DNA of 41,428 nt. It comes from Oscillospiraceae bacterium (GTDB lineage Bacteria > Bacillota > Clostridia > Oscillospirales > Oscillospiraceae). Under the pieces are notes generated by a model that was not told where the DNA came from, did not search any database, and saw only the letters and a program-made list of their open reading frames with translations. Within the stretch, counting starts at the first letter, position 1. The number at the start of each line of letters is the position of its first letter. Where the stretch lies: contig SVLE01000012.1 of assembly GCA_015068065.1 (NCBI GenBank), positions 1 through 41,428 of the forward strand, in the 5' to 3' direction. This document shows, one piece after another, positions 27,793 through 37,142 of the stretch. Both the position numbers and the translations under genes were made by a program.

Positions 27793-29190
27793 TTACTTCT
27801 TGATTTTGTCGGAGTAGAAGTAGTCCTTGGTAATCTTGGTTACAACACCGGACAACAGCAGCAATGCTACCAGGTTGGGCAGAGCCATCAGGCCGTTCAG
27901 GGTGTCGGAGATGTCCCACATCAGAGTGCCGGACCCGGTAGCGCCCACGATACAGACCAGCACGAAGATGACCTTGTAGCATAGGTCGAAGACCTTGTTG
28001 TTGTTAGTCAGGTAGCCCCAGCAGCGCTCGCCGTAGTAGCTCCAGCTCAGGATGGTAGACAGAGCGAAGAACACAAGGCTGATCTGGATAATGGTACCAC
28101 CAATGGTGCCGGGCAGGATCGCGTTGAAGGCAGCCACGGCGGCGGCACCCTTGGTGCCGAAAGTGGACATATCCTGCATATACAGGCCGGAGAGGACCAC
28201 GGTCAGAGCGGTAATGGTGCAGATGACGATGGTGTCAAAGAACACCTCGAACACGCCCCACATGGCCTGTTCGGCAGGTTCTTCGGTCTCACTGGCGGCG
28301 TGGGCGATGGGAGCGGAGCCCATACCGGCCTCGTTGGAGAACACGCCGCGGGCAAAGCCCTGACGCATGGCAACCATGATGGCATAGCCAAACACGCCGC
28401 CGCCAACAGCCTCAAAGCTGAAGGCGCTCTTGAAGATGGTAACGAACGCGGCGGGAACCTCGGTAATCTTCAGCACCACAACGGCAATACCGGCCAGCAC
28501 GTAGAAGATGGACATGAAGGGAACCATGTAGGAGGTCACCTGACCCACGCGCTTCACGCCACCCAGCACCACCATAGCCACCACGATGGCCAGGATGATA
28601 CCGGCCGCCAGCAGGGAGATGTTGCCACCGGACAGATTATTGATCGCGCCAGCGATTTCGCTGGACTGAGCGATGTTGCCGATGCCGAAGGAGGTCAGAC
28701 CGCCCAGAACAGCGAAGATCACGGCCAGCCACTTCCAGTTCTTGCCCAGACCGTTTTCAATGGAGTACATGGGGCCGCCCTTGTACACGCCGTCTTCCTT
28801 GACGCGGTACTTCATAGCCAGCGCGATTTCGGCGTACTTGGTGCACATGCCGAAGAAGGCGGACACCCACATCCAGAACACAGCGCCGGGGCCGCCAACA
28901 AAGATGGCGCCGGTGACGCCGGCGATGTTACCGGTACCCACAGTACCCGCCATAGCGGTGCTGACGGCCTGGAAGGCAGTCAGGTTCTTGCCGGAGTTCT
29001 TGTCTTTCTTGGCAAACAGGGAGCCCACGGTGTTCTTCATGATGTAACCGAACTTGGTCACCTGAATGCAACGGGTGCGGATGGTCAGATACACGCCGGT
29101 GCCGATGAGCAGGGCCAGCATGATGGGACCCCAGGCGAACGCATTGAGCTTGCCGTTGACAAGCGTCACGATTTCAAGAAACTTTTCCAT
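27793..29190 (-). CDS. Alanine/glycine:cation symporter family protein (AGCS)
   Basis: FAWGPIMLALLIGTGVYLTIRTRCIQ...KNLTAFQAVSTAMAGTVGTGNIAGVTGAIFVGGPGAVFWMWVSAFFGM: AGCS signature; RBS aaaggaag before ATG 29190. Confidence 0.93.
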   Translation of the reverse strand: MEKFLEIVTLVNGKLNAFAWGPIMLALLIGTGVYLTIRTRCIQVTKFGYIMKNTVGSLFAKKDKNSGKNLTAFQAVSTAMAGTVGTGNIAGVTGAIFVGGPGAVFWMWVSAFFGMCTKYAEIALAMKYRVKEDGVYKGGPMYSIENGLGKNWKWLAVIFAVLGGLTSFGIGNIAQSSEIAGAINNLSGGNISLLAAGIILAIVVAMVVLGGVKRVGQVTSYMVPFMSIFYVLAGIAVVVLKITEVPAAFVTIFKSAFSFEAVGGGVFGYAIMVAMRQGFARGVFSNEAGMGSAPIAHAASETEEPAEQAMWGVFEVFFDTIVICTITALTVVLSGLYMQDMSTFGTKGAAAVAAFNAILPGTIGGTIIQISLVFFALSTILSWSYYGERCWGYLTNNNKVFDLCYKVIFVLVCIVGATGSGTLMWDISDTLNGLMALPNLVALLLLSGVVTKITKDYFYSDKIKK

Positions 29191-29214
29191 GTACAACACT
29201 TCCTTTTTTAATTA

Positions 29215-29268
29215 CCCACGATTTCCCATCGTCATTCCAGAGAAAACCGTTTGGCCGATGGATTTGGG
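29215..29268. repeat. Intercistronic stem-loop between the two AGCS genes
   Basis: CCATCG 29226-29231 / CGATGG 29256-29261 with outer CCCA/TGGG pairing. Confidence 0.45.
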
Positions 29269-29273
29269 TTTAC

Positions 29274-30683
29274 TTACTTTTTCAAGCCAGGGGTTTGATC
29301 TTTGACCACCTTGGTCAGTGCAAACAGAGCCAGAGCATTGGGCAACACCATAAGGTAGTTGAACGCATCGGTCAGTTCCCACACCAAATCGTTGGAGACC
29401 ATGGTGCCCAGGAAGATGAACACCAGCGCCAGCACAGAGTAGACCTTAACACCCTTCTTGCCGAAGAGATACTGCACATTGACCTTGCCGAACATATTCC
29501 AGCTCAGCACAGTGGAGAAGGCGAAGAAGAACAGGCAGATAGCCACGAAGGCGGAGCCAACATTGCCGCCCAGTACAGAACCAAAGGCAGTCTGAGCCAG
29601 ATTGGTCTTGCTGATCGTCTCGCTGGCGGCTGCGGCACCACACTCAGCCAAGGGGCCGTCAGCGGTATACAGAGTGGAGATAATAACCAGAGCATTCAGG
29701 GTCAGCACAATGAAGGTGTCGATAAATACACCGATCATAGCCACAACGCCCTGCTCGTGAGGGGTCTTAACGTTAGCCAGCGCGTGGGCATGGGGGGTGG
29801 AACCCATACCGGCCTCATTGGAGAACAGGCCTCGCTTGGCACCCTGAGAAATGGCCTCCTTCAACGCAACACCGAAGGCGCCGCCGATAATGGCCTGGGG
29901 CTGGAAGGCATACTTGAAAATCATAGCGAATGTGGCGGGGAGGTAGGTGATGCGGCAGGCCAGAATGACCAAACCGCCCAGCAGGAAAATACCGGCCATA
30001 ACGGGAACCAGCTTTTCAGTCACGGAGGCCAAGCGCTGTACACCACCCACAAAAATGATGGCGCAGATCACAGTCAGCACAAGGCCGATCACCCAAGTGG
30101 GAACGCCAAAGGCAGTGTGAAAGGTCTCACCGATGGAGTTGGACTGCACCATGCAGCCCATAAAGCCCAGTGCCAAAATGATGGCTACCGCGAAGAAGCC
30201 AGCCAGGAACTTGCCGAAACCGCCCTTGAACGCGGCAGTAATATAATAGACAGGGCCGCCGGCCACATTTCCGTCCGCATCGGTCTTTCGGGTCTTGATA
30301 GCCAACGTAGCCTCGGCATAGATCGTAGCCATGCCCAAGAAAGCAATGACCCACATCCAGAAGATAGCACCGGGGCCACCGGCCAGAATAGCACCGGACG
30401 CACCCACAATGTTGCCGGTACCCACCTGAGCCGCGATAGCAGTGGCCAAAGCCTGGAAGGATGTCATACCGCTCTTCTGCTTTCCGCCCCGCAGGGACAG
30501 GTTGCCAAAGACCTTCTTCATACCCTCGCCAAAGCAACGCACCTGTACAAATTTGGTCTGGATGGAATACCACAGGCCAACACCCACCAGAAGGAACACC
30601 AGCACATAATTGGACAGATAGGTGTTGATGTCGCACACAATGGGATAAAGTGCCGCTTCAACGGTTTGGATCGCTTCTAACAT
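29274..30683 (-). CDS. Alanine/glycine:cation symporter family protein (AGCS), glycine-riboswitch-linked
   Basis: MLEAIQTVEAALYPIVCDINTYLSNYVLVFLLVGVGLWYSIQTKFVQVRCFGEGMK...MTSFQALATAIAAQVGTGNIVGASGAILAGGPGAIFWMW; RBS GAGGAGG before ATG 30683. Confidence 0.93.
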   Translation of the reverse strand: MLEAIQTVEAALYPIVCDINTYLSNYVLVFLLVGVGLWYSIQTKFVQVRCFGEGMKKVFGNLSLRGGKQKSGMTSFQALATAIAAQVGTGNIVGASGAILAGGPGAIFWMWVIAFLGMATIYAEATLAIKTRKTDADGNVAGGPVYYITAAFKGGFGKFLAGFFAVAIILALGFMGCMVQSNSIGETFHTAFGVPTWVIGLVLTVICAIIFVGGVQRLASVTEKLVPVMAGIFLLGGLVILACRITYLPATFAMIFKYAFQPQAIIGGAFGVALKEAISQGAKRGLFSNEAGMGSTPHAHALANVKTPHEQGVVAMIGVFIDTFIVLTLNALVIISTLYTADGPLAECGAAAASETISKTNLAQTAFGSVLGGNVGSAFVAICLFFFAFSTVLSWNMFGKVNVQYLFGKKGVKVYSVLALVFIFLGTMVSNDLVWELTDAFNYLMVLPNALALFALTKVVKDQTPGLKK

Positions 30684-30696
30684 TTCTTTTTCCTCC

Positions 30697-30786
30697 TCAA
30701 AATAACAAAACGGACCAGCCAAAGGCCGCCCCGAAGAAGAAAGAACACAAACACACGAGCATAATCATACCCGGTCCTGTAATCAT
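30697..30786 (-). CDS. Candidate 29-aa single-TM mini-protein or leader peptide MITGPGMIMLVCLCSFFFGAAFGWSVLLF
   Basis: ATG 30786 preceded by AAAAGGACAGAG (AGGA, 5-nt spacing) from the riboswitch 3' core; the stop TGA overlaps the GAGGAGG SD of the AGCS gene. Confidence 0.3.
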   Translation of the reverse strand: MITGPGMIMLVCLCSFFFGAAFGWSVLLF

Positions 30787-30866
30787 CTCTGTCCTTTTGC
30801 CTGAGAGATTGGCGATTTCAACACCGCTTTGCCCCTTCGGCCCCCGCATTACGAGCTTCTCCAGAG
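30787..30866 (-). promoter_or_regulatory. Glycine riboswitch (gcvT element), apparently one aptamer
   Basis: Reverse strand CTCTGGAGAAGCTCGTAATGCGGGGGCCGAAGGGGCAAAGCGGTGTTGAAATCGCCAATCTCTCAGGCAAAAGGACAGAG: conserved CCGAAGGRGCAA and CUCUCAGGCAAAAGGACAGAG. Confidence 0.92.
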
Positions 30867-31130
30867 TTACATCCACGCACAGTTCGCCAAAATCGGTGTT
30901 CTGCACGCTTCGTCTGTCCTGTTCAGTTGTGAACACACTTTACCACACTACATCGGTCTTGTCAACATCCGGTGGACACTTATTCGTCTGCGACGGATTT
31001 TTTGGCTGTATGCACAGAAAAACTCCTTTTTTTTCGCCGGAAGTTTACAAATTATTCTTTCTTCCCTGCCCGTTATGTGTTATACTAAATTGATTTATTA
31101 TGGAGACTTGTGACCGTGAGGTGTTTTGAT

Positions 31131-33887
31131 ATGAGTCTGATCACAAAACTGTTCGGCACCCGCTCCCAGCGGGAGCTGAAGTCCATCGAACCTATGGTGG
31201 CCAAGATCGAGGCACTGGAAGAGGAGTACAAGACCCTGTCCGACGCTCAGCTTCAGGCCAAGACCCCAGAGCTGAAGGCCCGCCTTGCTCAGGGCGAGAC
31301 GCTGGACGACATCCTGCCCGAGGCCTTTGCCGCCTGCCGGGAGGCCGCCTGGCGCGTGCTGGGTATGCGTCATTACCGGGTCCAGCTCATCGGCGGCATT
31401 ATCCTCCATCAGGGCCGCATCGCCGAAATGAAGACCGGCGAAGGCAAGACCCTTGTTGCTACTCTGCCCGCCTACCTGAACGCCCTGTCCGGCAACGGTG
31501 TACACATCGTCACCGTCAACGATTATCTGGCCAAGCGCGACTCGGAGTGGATGGGTAAAATCTTCCGTTTCATGGGCCTTACCGTAGGCCTTATCATCCA
31601 TGGCGTGACCGGTCAGGCCAAGAAGGACGCCTATCTTGCCGACATCACCTACGGTACCAACAACGAGTTTGGCTTTGACTATCTGCGCGACAACATGGCC
31701 CTGTACTCCTCGGAGCTGGTTCAGCGTGGACATTCCTTTGCCATCGTGGACGAGGTGGACTCCATCCTCATCGACGAGGCCCGCACTCCCCTCATCATCT
31801 CCGGCCAGGGCGAAAAGTCCACTCAGCTTTACACCGTGGTGGATCAGTTCGTCCGCCGTTTGAAGTGCGTACGCATCGCCAAGGTGGACAACAAGCAGGA
31901 GGAAGACACCTCTCTGGATGCGGACTATATCGTGGACGAAAAGGCCAAGACGGCCACCCTCACCGCCCGGGGCATCGCTAAGGCGGAGCAGGCCTTCAAC
32001 ATCGAAAATCTGGGCGACCCTCAGAACACCACCCTCTCCCACCACATCAATCAGGCCATTAAGGCCCACGGTGTGATGAAGCGGGACATTGATTACGTGG
32101 TCAAGGATGGTCAGGTCATCATTGTGGACGAGTTCACCGGACGTCTGATGTTTGGCCGCCGTTACAATGAAGGTCTACATCAGGCCATCGAAGCCAAGGA
32201 GCACGTGGAGGTGGCCAACGAGTCCAAGACCCTCGCCACCATTACCTTCCAGAACTACTTCCGCCTGTACGACAAGCTGTCCGGCATGACGGGTACCGCC
32301 ATGACCGAGGAGGAGGAGTTCGGCACCATCTACGAGCTGGACATTGTGGAGATCCCCACCAACCGTCCTCTGGCCCGCAAGGACCTGCCCGACACCGTAT
32401 ACAAGAACGAGCGGGGCAAGTACCGTGCCATCATCGATCAGATTGAGGAGTGCCACAAGAAGGGCCAGCCCGTTCTGGTGGGTACCATCTCTATCGAAAA
32501 ATCCGAACTGCTCAGCGACATGCTCCGCCGCCGGGGCATCAAGCACAACGTGCTCAACGCCAAGAACCACGAGAAGGAAGCTGAGATCGTAGCTCAAGCC
32601 GGCAAGTTCGGTTCCGTCACCGTTGCCACCAATATGGCCGGCCGCGGCACCGACATTATGCTGGGCGGCAACGCAGAGTTTCTGGCCAAGGCCGATCTGC
32701 GCAAGGCCGGCATGTCCGATGAGCTGATTGCCGAAGCCACCGGCTTTGCTGAAACGGATAACGAAGATATCCTCAACGCCCGCAGAATGTTCACCGAGGC
32801 CGAAGCAAAATACAAGGACGCCATCCGTGAAGAGGCCGACCGGGTACGGGAAGTAGGCGGTCTGTTCATTCTGGGCACCGAGCGGCACGAGTCCCGCCGC
32901 ATTGACAACCAGCTGCGCGGCCGCGCCGGCCGTCAGGGCGATCCGGGCGAGACCCGGTTCTACCTGTCTCTGGAGGACGACATCATGCGTCTGTTCGGCT
33001 CTGAGCGGGTGATGAACATGATGGAGCGTCTGGGTCTGGACGAGGACACCCCCATCGACGCCAAGATCCTCTCCGGAGCCATTGAAAATGCCCAGCGCCA
33101 GGTGGAGTCCCGCAACTTCCAGACCCGTAAGAGCGTGCTGGAATACGATGACGTAATGAATACCCAACGCAAGGTCATCTATGAACAGCGTGCACAGGTG
33201 CTGGACGGTCAGGACCTGCAGGACAGTATCAGCAACATGCTGCGCAACACAGTGGAGAGCGCTGTCCGCGGCCATATGGGCGAGCTGAAGCACATGGACG
33301 CGGAAACCTTCCAGGAGGCGATTTCCCTGTTCCGCACCATGTTCCTCTCCCCCGATGATCTGAACCTGACCGACGAAGAGCTGGCCGGATACGACGCGGA
33401 TGCTCTGGTGGACCTGGTGTCTGACAAGGCCCGGGAAGTCTACGCCGCCAAAGAAGAGGAAATTGGTTCCCAGCTCATGCGTGAATTGGAGCGGGTCATT
33501 ATGCTCCGAGTGGTGGACGAGTACTGGATGGACCAGATCGACGCCATGAACGAGCTGAAACAGGGCATTGGATTGCGCGCCTATGGCCAGAGCGACCCTG
33601 TGGTGGAGTACAAGCGCGAGGGCTTTGAAATGTTCGAGCAGATGATCGCCGCCATTCAGGAGGAGACCCTGCGCCGCCTGTTCCTGGTCCGCCTGCGCAA
33701 GAACGAAGAGGTCAAGCGCGAGCGTGTGGCAAAGATCACCGCCGAGTCTGCCGGCGGAGACGGTTCTGTTTCCAAACAACCGGTGAAAAAGGTGATTAAA
33801 ATCGGCCGCAACGACCCCTGTCCCTGCGGAAGCGGTCTGAAGTGGAAGAAGTGCACCTGTGATACCTATCATAAGGACGCTCAATAA
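31131..33887 (+). CDS. secA: Preprotein translocase ATPase SecA
   Basis: [17 protein letters not shown]...[23 protein letters not shown]...[19 protein letters not shown]...[13 protein letters not shown]...[19 protein letters not shown]. Confidence 0.98.
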   Translation: MSLITKLFGTRSQRELKSIEPMVAKIEALEEEYKTLSDAQLQAKTPELKARLAQGETLDDILPEAFAACREAAWRVLGMRHYRVQLIGGIILHQGRIAEMKTGEGKTLVATLPAYLNALSGNGVHIVTVNDYLAKRDSEWMGKIFRFMGLTVGLIIHGVTGQAKKDAYLADITYGTNNEFGFDYLRDNMALYSSELVQRGHSFAIVDEVDSILIDEARTPLIISGQGEKSTQLYTVVDQFVRRLKCVRIAKVDNKQEEDTSLDADYIVDEKAKTATLTARGIAKAEQAFNIENLGDPQNTTLSHHINQAIKAHGVMKRDIDYVVKDGQVIIVDEFTGRLMFGRRYNEGLHQAIEAKEHVEVANESKTLATITFQNYFRLYDKLSGMTGTAMTEEEEFGTIYELDIVEIPTNRPLARKDLPDTVYKNERGKYRAIIDQIEECHKKGQPVLVGTISIEKSELLSDMLRRRGIKHNVLNAKNHEKEAEIVAQAGKFGSVTVATNMAGRGTDIMLGGNAEFLAKADLRKAGMSDELIAEATGFAETDNEDILNARRMFTEAEAKYKDAIREEADRVREVGGLFILGTERHESRRIDNQLRGRAGRQGDPGETRFYLSLEDDIMRLFGSERVMNMMERLGLDEDTPIDAKILSGAIENAQRQVESRNFQTRKSVLEYDDVMNTQRKVIYEQRAQVLDGQDLQDSISNMLRNTVESAVRGHMGELKHMDAETFQEAISLFRTMFLSPDDLNLTDEELAGYDADALVDLVSDKAREVYAAKEEEIGSQLMRELERVIMLRVVDEYWMDQIDAMNELKQGIGLRAYGQSDPVVEYKREGFEMFEQMIAAIQEETLRRLFLVRLRKNEEVKRERVAKITAESAGGDGSVSKQPVKKVIKIGRNDPCPCGSGLKWKKCTCDTYHKDAQ

Positions 33888-33894
33888 GATACAG

Positions 33895-33930
33895 AAATCC
33901 CGCCGGCTACATTAGTCGGCGGGATTTCTT
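33895..33930 (+). terminator. Rho-independent terminator after secA
   Basis: AAATCCCGCCGGCT-acatt-AGTCGGCGGGATTTCTT. Confidence 0.85.
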
Positions 33931-34022
33931 ATGCTGCATATGCCCCGGGCTTGCATACGCAAAAAACTCAATCAAACAAGTTCAAGTCCCGTTTCGAAAA
34001 AGGCAAACTTTTTTGTATAAAG

Positions 34023-34054
34023 AAACCTGCTCCCCCGAATGGGGGAGCAGGTTT
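34023..34054. terminator. Terminator after the EF-G paralogue gene
   Basis: AAACCTGCTCCCCC-gaat-GGGGGAGCAGGTTT. Confidence 0.8.
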
Positions 34055-34064
34055 AGATGAAAGA

Positions 34065-36137
34065 TTATTCCTCTTCCATGGCCTTGGCCGCCTCAATTGC
34101 CTTCTGCTGAGCGGCAGGGGGGCAATCCTCGTAGCGGGCAAAGTGGAAAGTAAAGGAACCGCGGGCCTGGGTCATAGCACGCAGGTCGATGGTGTAGGAC
34201 ATCATCTCGGCCATGGGAACCTCGGCCTCGATGATCTGCTCGCCGCCGTCGGTGGGGGTCATACCCATAACACGGCCGCGGCGCTTGTTCAGGTCGCCGA
34301 TCACGTCGCCCATGTAGGCGTCGGGCACGGTAACCTTCAGCTCACCAACAGGCTCCATGAGGACGGGGTTTGCCTCGGGCATAGCAGCCTTATAGGCCAG
34401 CTGAGCGGCGGTCTTGAAGGCGATTTCGGAGGAGTCAACGGGATGGTAGGAACCATCGTACAGGACGGCCTTCAGGTTGACTACGGGATAGCCGGCCAAC
34501 GGACCGTGGACACAGGCCTCGCGCAGGCCCTTTTCCACCGCGGGGAAGTAGTTCTTGGGCACGGAGCCGCCGAAAACTTCCTCGGCAAAGACCAGCTGCT
34601 CTTCGTCGAAGTTGGGCTCGAAGCGGATCCACACGTCACCGAACTGGCCGGAACCGCCGGTCTGCTTCTTATGACGGCCCTGCTTGGAGACGGTCTTGCG
34701 AATCTTCTCACGGTAGGGCACGCGAGGCTCTTTCAGCTCTACATCCACATTGAAACGGGACTTCAGTTTGGCAACGAGCACGTCCACATGGATATCACCG
34801 GCCGCGGTGAGGACCATCTGACGGGTCTCGGCGTTGTTGACCACGGTGAAGGTGGGATCTTCTTCATTCAGGCGGGCCAGACCCTGAGCGACCTTGTCTT
34901 CCTGACCACGGGTCTTGGGAGAGATGGCCACCTGATAGCAGGGTTCGGCAAAGGGCAGGGCCTTGAGGGAGACGACCTTACGGGTGTCGCACAGAGTATC
35001 GCCGGTCTTGACCTTGTCCATCTTGCCGATGGCACCGATGTCACCGCAGGAGAGGGTCTTGACTTCGGTTGCCTTCTTGCCGCGCATCTCGTACAGACGG
35101 CCCAGCTTCTCGCTGTCGCCGGTGCGGGCGTTGACCAGAGGCATATCGGAAGTGATCTCACCGGACAGCACCTTGACAAAGGAGAACTTGCCGTACTGAT
35201 CGGCAACGGTCTTGAATACGAATGCGGTGGGCACGCCGCCGGGGGAAACGACGAACTCTTCGCTCTCGCCGTCCTGACGGGTAGCCTTGTGGTAGTTGCC
35301 CTCCATGGGGTTGGGGAGCAGGTCCACAATGTAGTCCATGAGCATCAGGGAACCCATGCAGTTGACCGCGGAGCCGCACAGCACGGGGAACAGGGACAGC
35401 TCGCGCACGCCCTGACGCAGACCGGTGATCATCTCGGCATAGGTGAAGTCCTCGCCGGAGAAGAACTTGTCCATAAATTCCTCGCTGGTCTCGGCCACGG
35501 ACTCCTTCAGCGCGTCGTTGAATTCGGTGATAACCTCGTCCTTGCCGGCGGGCACGTCGATCTCCACGCGCTTGAGGTTCTGCATCTCGTAGGCGCGCTT
35601 GTTCAGCACGTCGATAATGCCGGTGACCTTCTTGTTTTCATCCCAGATGGGAACGACCACGGGAGCAATCTTGTTGCCGTAGCGCTCACGCAGGGCATTG
35701 AACGTGGCGTTATAATCGGAGTTGTCCTCGTCCGTTTTGGAGATGTAAATGAAGCGAGGCATATTGCGCTCTTCGCAGTACTTCCACGCCTTTTCCAAAC
35801 CGACGGATACACCGTCCTTGGCAGAGCAGACGATGATGGCGGCATCGGCGGCACGCAGTGCGGCAACCACTTCACCGGCAAAACCAGCACTGCCCGGAGT
35901 GTCCAGAATATTGATCTTACAGCCCTTGTACTCCAGAGGGGCAACGGCGGTGGTGATGGAAATCTGACGCTTGGTCTCCTCAGGATCGTAGTCGCACACG
36001 GTGTTGCCGTCCACGGCCTTGCCCATACGGTCCAGCGCACCGGTCATATAAAGCAGACTCTCCGCCAGGGCGGTCTTTCCGTTACCACCGTGACCCAGAA
36101 GGCAGACGTTGCGGATGTTTTGAACAGAATAACTCAT
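34065..36137 (-). CDS. Elongation factor G-like translational GTPase paralogue (EF-G2 type)
   Basis: MSYSVQNIRNVCLLGHGGNGKTALAESLLYMTGALDRMG...DTPGSAGFAGEVVAALRAADAAIIVCSAKDGVSVG; domain IV KKQTGGSGQFGDVWIRFEP. SD AAGGAG upstream of ATG 36137. Confidence 0.9.
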   Translation of the reverse strand: MSYSVQNIRNVCLLGHGGNGKTALAESLLYMTGALDRMGKAVDGNTVCDYDPEETKRQISITTAVAPLEYKGCKINILDTPGSAGFAGEVVAALRAADAAIIVCSAKDGVSVGLEKAWKYCEERNMPRFIYISKTDEDNSDYNATFNALRERYGNKIAPVVVPIWDENKKVTGIIDVLNKRAYEMQNLKRVEIDVPAGKDEVITEFNDALKESVAETSEEFMDKFFSGEDFTYAEMITGLRQGVRELSLFPVLCGSAVNCMGSLMLMDYIVDLLPNPMEGNYHKATRQDGESEEFVVSPGGVPTAFVFKTVADQYGKFSFVKVLSGEITSDMPLVNARTGDSEKLGRLYEMRGKKATEVKTLSCGDIGAIGKMDKVKTGDTLCDTRKVVSLKALPFAEPCYQVAISPKTRGQEDKVAQGLARLNEEDPTFTVVNNAETRQMVLTAAGDIHVDVLVAKLKSRFNVDVELKEPRVPYREKIRKTVSKQGRHKKQTGGSGQFGDVWIRFEPNFDEEQLVFAEEVFGGSVPKNYFPAVEKGLREACVHGPLAGYPVVNLKAVLYDGSYHPVDSSEIAFKTAAQLAYKAAMPEANPVLMEPVGELKVTVPDAYMGDVIGDLNKRRGRVMGMTPTDGGEQIIEAEVPMAEMMSYTIDLRAMTQARGSFTFHFARYEDCPPAAQQKAIEAAKAMEEE

Positions 36138-36215
36138 ACTTGTTTCCACTCCTTACAATTGGGCTTTTCTGAGACAAGCTTCGGCTTTGGCCAAAGCAAT
36201 ATCATGCTGTTGGCT

Positions 36216-36257
36216 ATTATATAACAAAACGTCAAAAAACACAACAGTTTTTTGACG
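36216..36257 (-). promoter_or_regulatory. Putative promoter with overlapping operator-like dyad upstream of the EF-G paralogue
   Basis: -10 TATAAT (36216-36221), -35 TTGTGT (36239-36244), 17-bp spacer; perfect 11-bp inverted repeat CGTCAAAAAAC-acaaca-GTTTTTTGACG (36230-36257) covers the -35. Confidence 0.5.
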
Positions 36258-36340
36258 AAAATGTAAATGAGCGATTTAGTGCGGCAAAGTGCTGGGAAAT
36301 AAAGAACGGGACGCGGTATGCGTCCCGTTTGATTGAATTT

Positions 36341-37108
36341 TCAGTTGGTAATCAGTTCCACAGCCAGAGGCTTTTCCGGACCGATCCCCTCCACTTCGGC
36401 CAGAATGAGCCACAACGCCATATCGCAGTCGCCCGCTTCCGGAACATTGCGCAGGACGGTGACACTGTCTGCCGTCAACCCGGAAATCGTATGGGAGATG
36501 GAACTGCTGGGTTCCTGCACCACCACAGCCAGCAGTCGGCGGGCATGGAAGTATTCTTCATCATAAGTGTCTGCCACGGTGGACAGGTCATTGTCAGAAA
36601 GGCTGCTGAGGAAGCGCGAGAGTGCCTGCGTGCTGTCCAGCAGGACGGCGGAGGGATCAGAAGAAATGCCCGTGTCACTCAGGCGAAGGCGCTGCTCATT
36701 GGAGACGGGCTGCGTCTCATCAGTCAGGGCAACAGGCTGAGTGGCAGCGCGCCAGGCCGCGGAGAGCTGCTGTGGGTCGGGGTTGGCGTTAGGGTTAGGC
36801 AGAGCCACATACCAGGCCGTTACGCACAGCACAAGGCAGGCGGCAAGACCGGTAAGCTGACGAACAAAGCGACGGCGGGAGCGGGTGCGCTCCGCCTTAA
36901 TGCTCGCCATGACGGAGCGGGACAGTTCCGGGGGCACGTCCACTTCGCCCAGTCCGGCGAGGGCGCTGTGCATTCCCTTCATCTCGTCGGCGATGGCCCG
37001 GCAGACGGGACATTCCTGTAGATGGGCGGTCAGTTCCGCTTCTTCCTGCGCCGTCAGCTCGCCGTCCAAGCGGGCGCTGATGAGGTCGAGATACAATTCA
37101 CAATTCAT
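36341..37108 (-). CDS. Membrane anti-sigma factor with N-terminal zinc-finger (ZAS/zf-HC2) domain
   Basis: MNCELYLDLISARLDGELTAQEEAELTAHLQECPVCRAIADEM (HxxxCxxC), TM LTGLAACLVLCVTAWYVAL, C-terminal probable extracytoplasmic domain; follows the ECF sigma gene. Confidence 0.85.
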   Translation of the reverse strand: MNCELYLDLISARLDGELTAQEEAELTAHLQECPVCRAIADEMKGMHSALAGLGEVDVPPELSRSVMASIKAERTRSRRRFVRQLTGLAACLVLCVTAWYVALPNPNANPDPQQLSAAWRAATQPVALTDETQPVSNEQRLRLSDTGISSDPSAVLLDSTQALSRFLSSLSDNDLSTVADTYDEEYFHARRLLAVVVQEPSSSISHTISGLTADSVTVLRNVPEAGDCDMALWLILAEVEGIGPEKPLAVELITN

Positions 37109-37142
37109 GCCGGGTCACCTCCAATTCAAATGGTTTCGATGG

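Noticed and set aside
30697-30936. Full-length 79-aa minus-strand ORF
   Set aside because: Its first two thirds run through the glycine aptamer. Only the 29-aa (or 23-aa) C-terminal part from an internal ATG is kept, as a speculative candidate.
32175-33884. 569-aa minus-strand ORF
   Set aside because: Antisense to secA, which has all expected motifs.
33951-36224. 757-aa plus-strand ORF
   Set aside because: Antisense to the EF-G paralogue; same artefact, no RBS or family signal.
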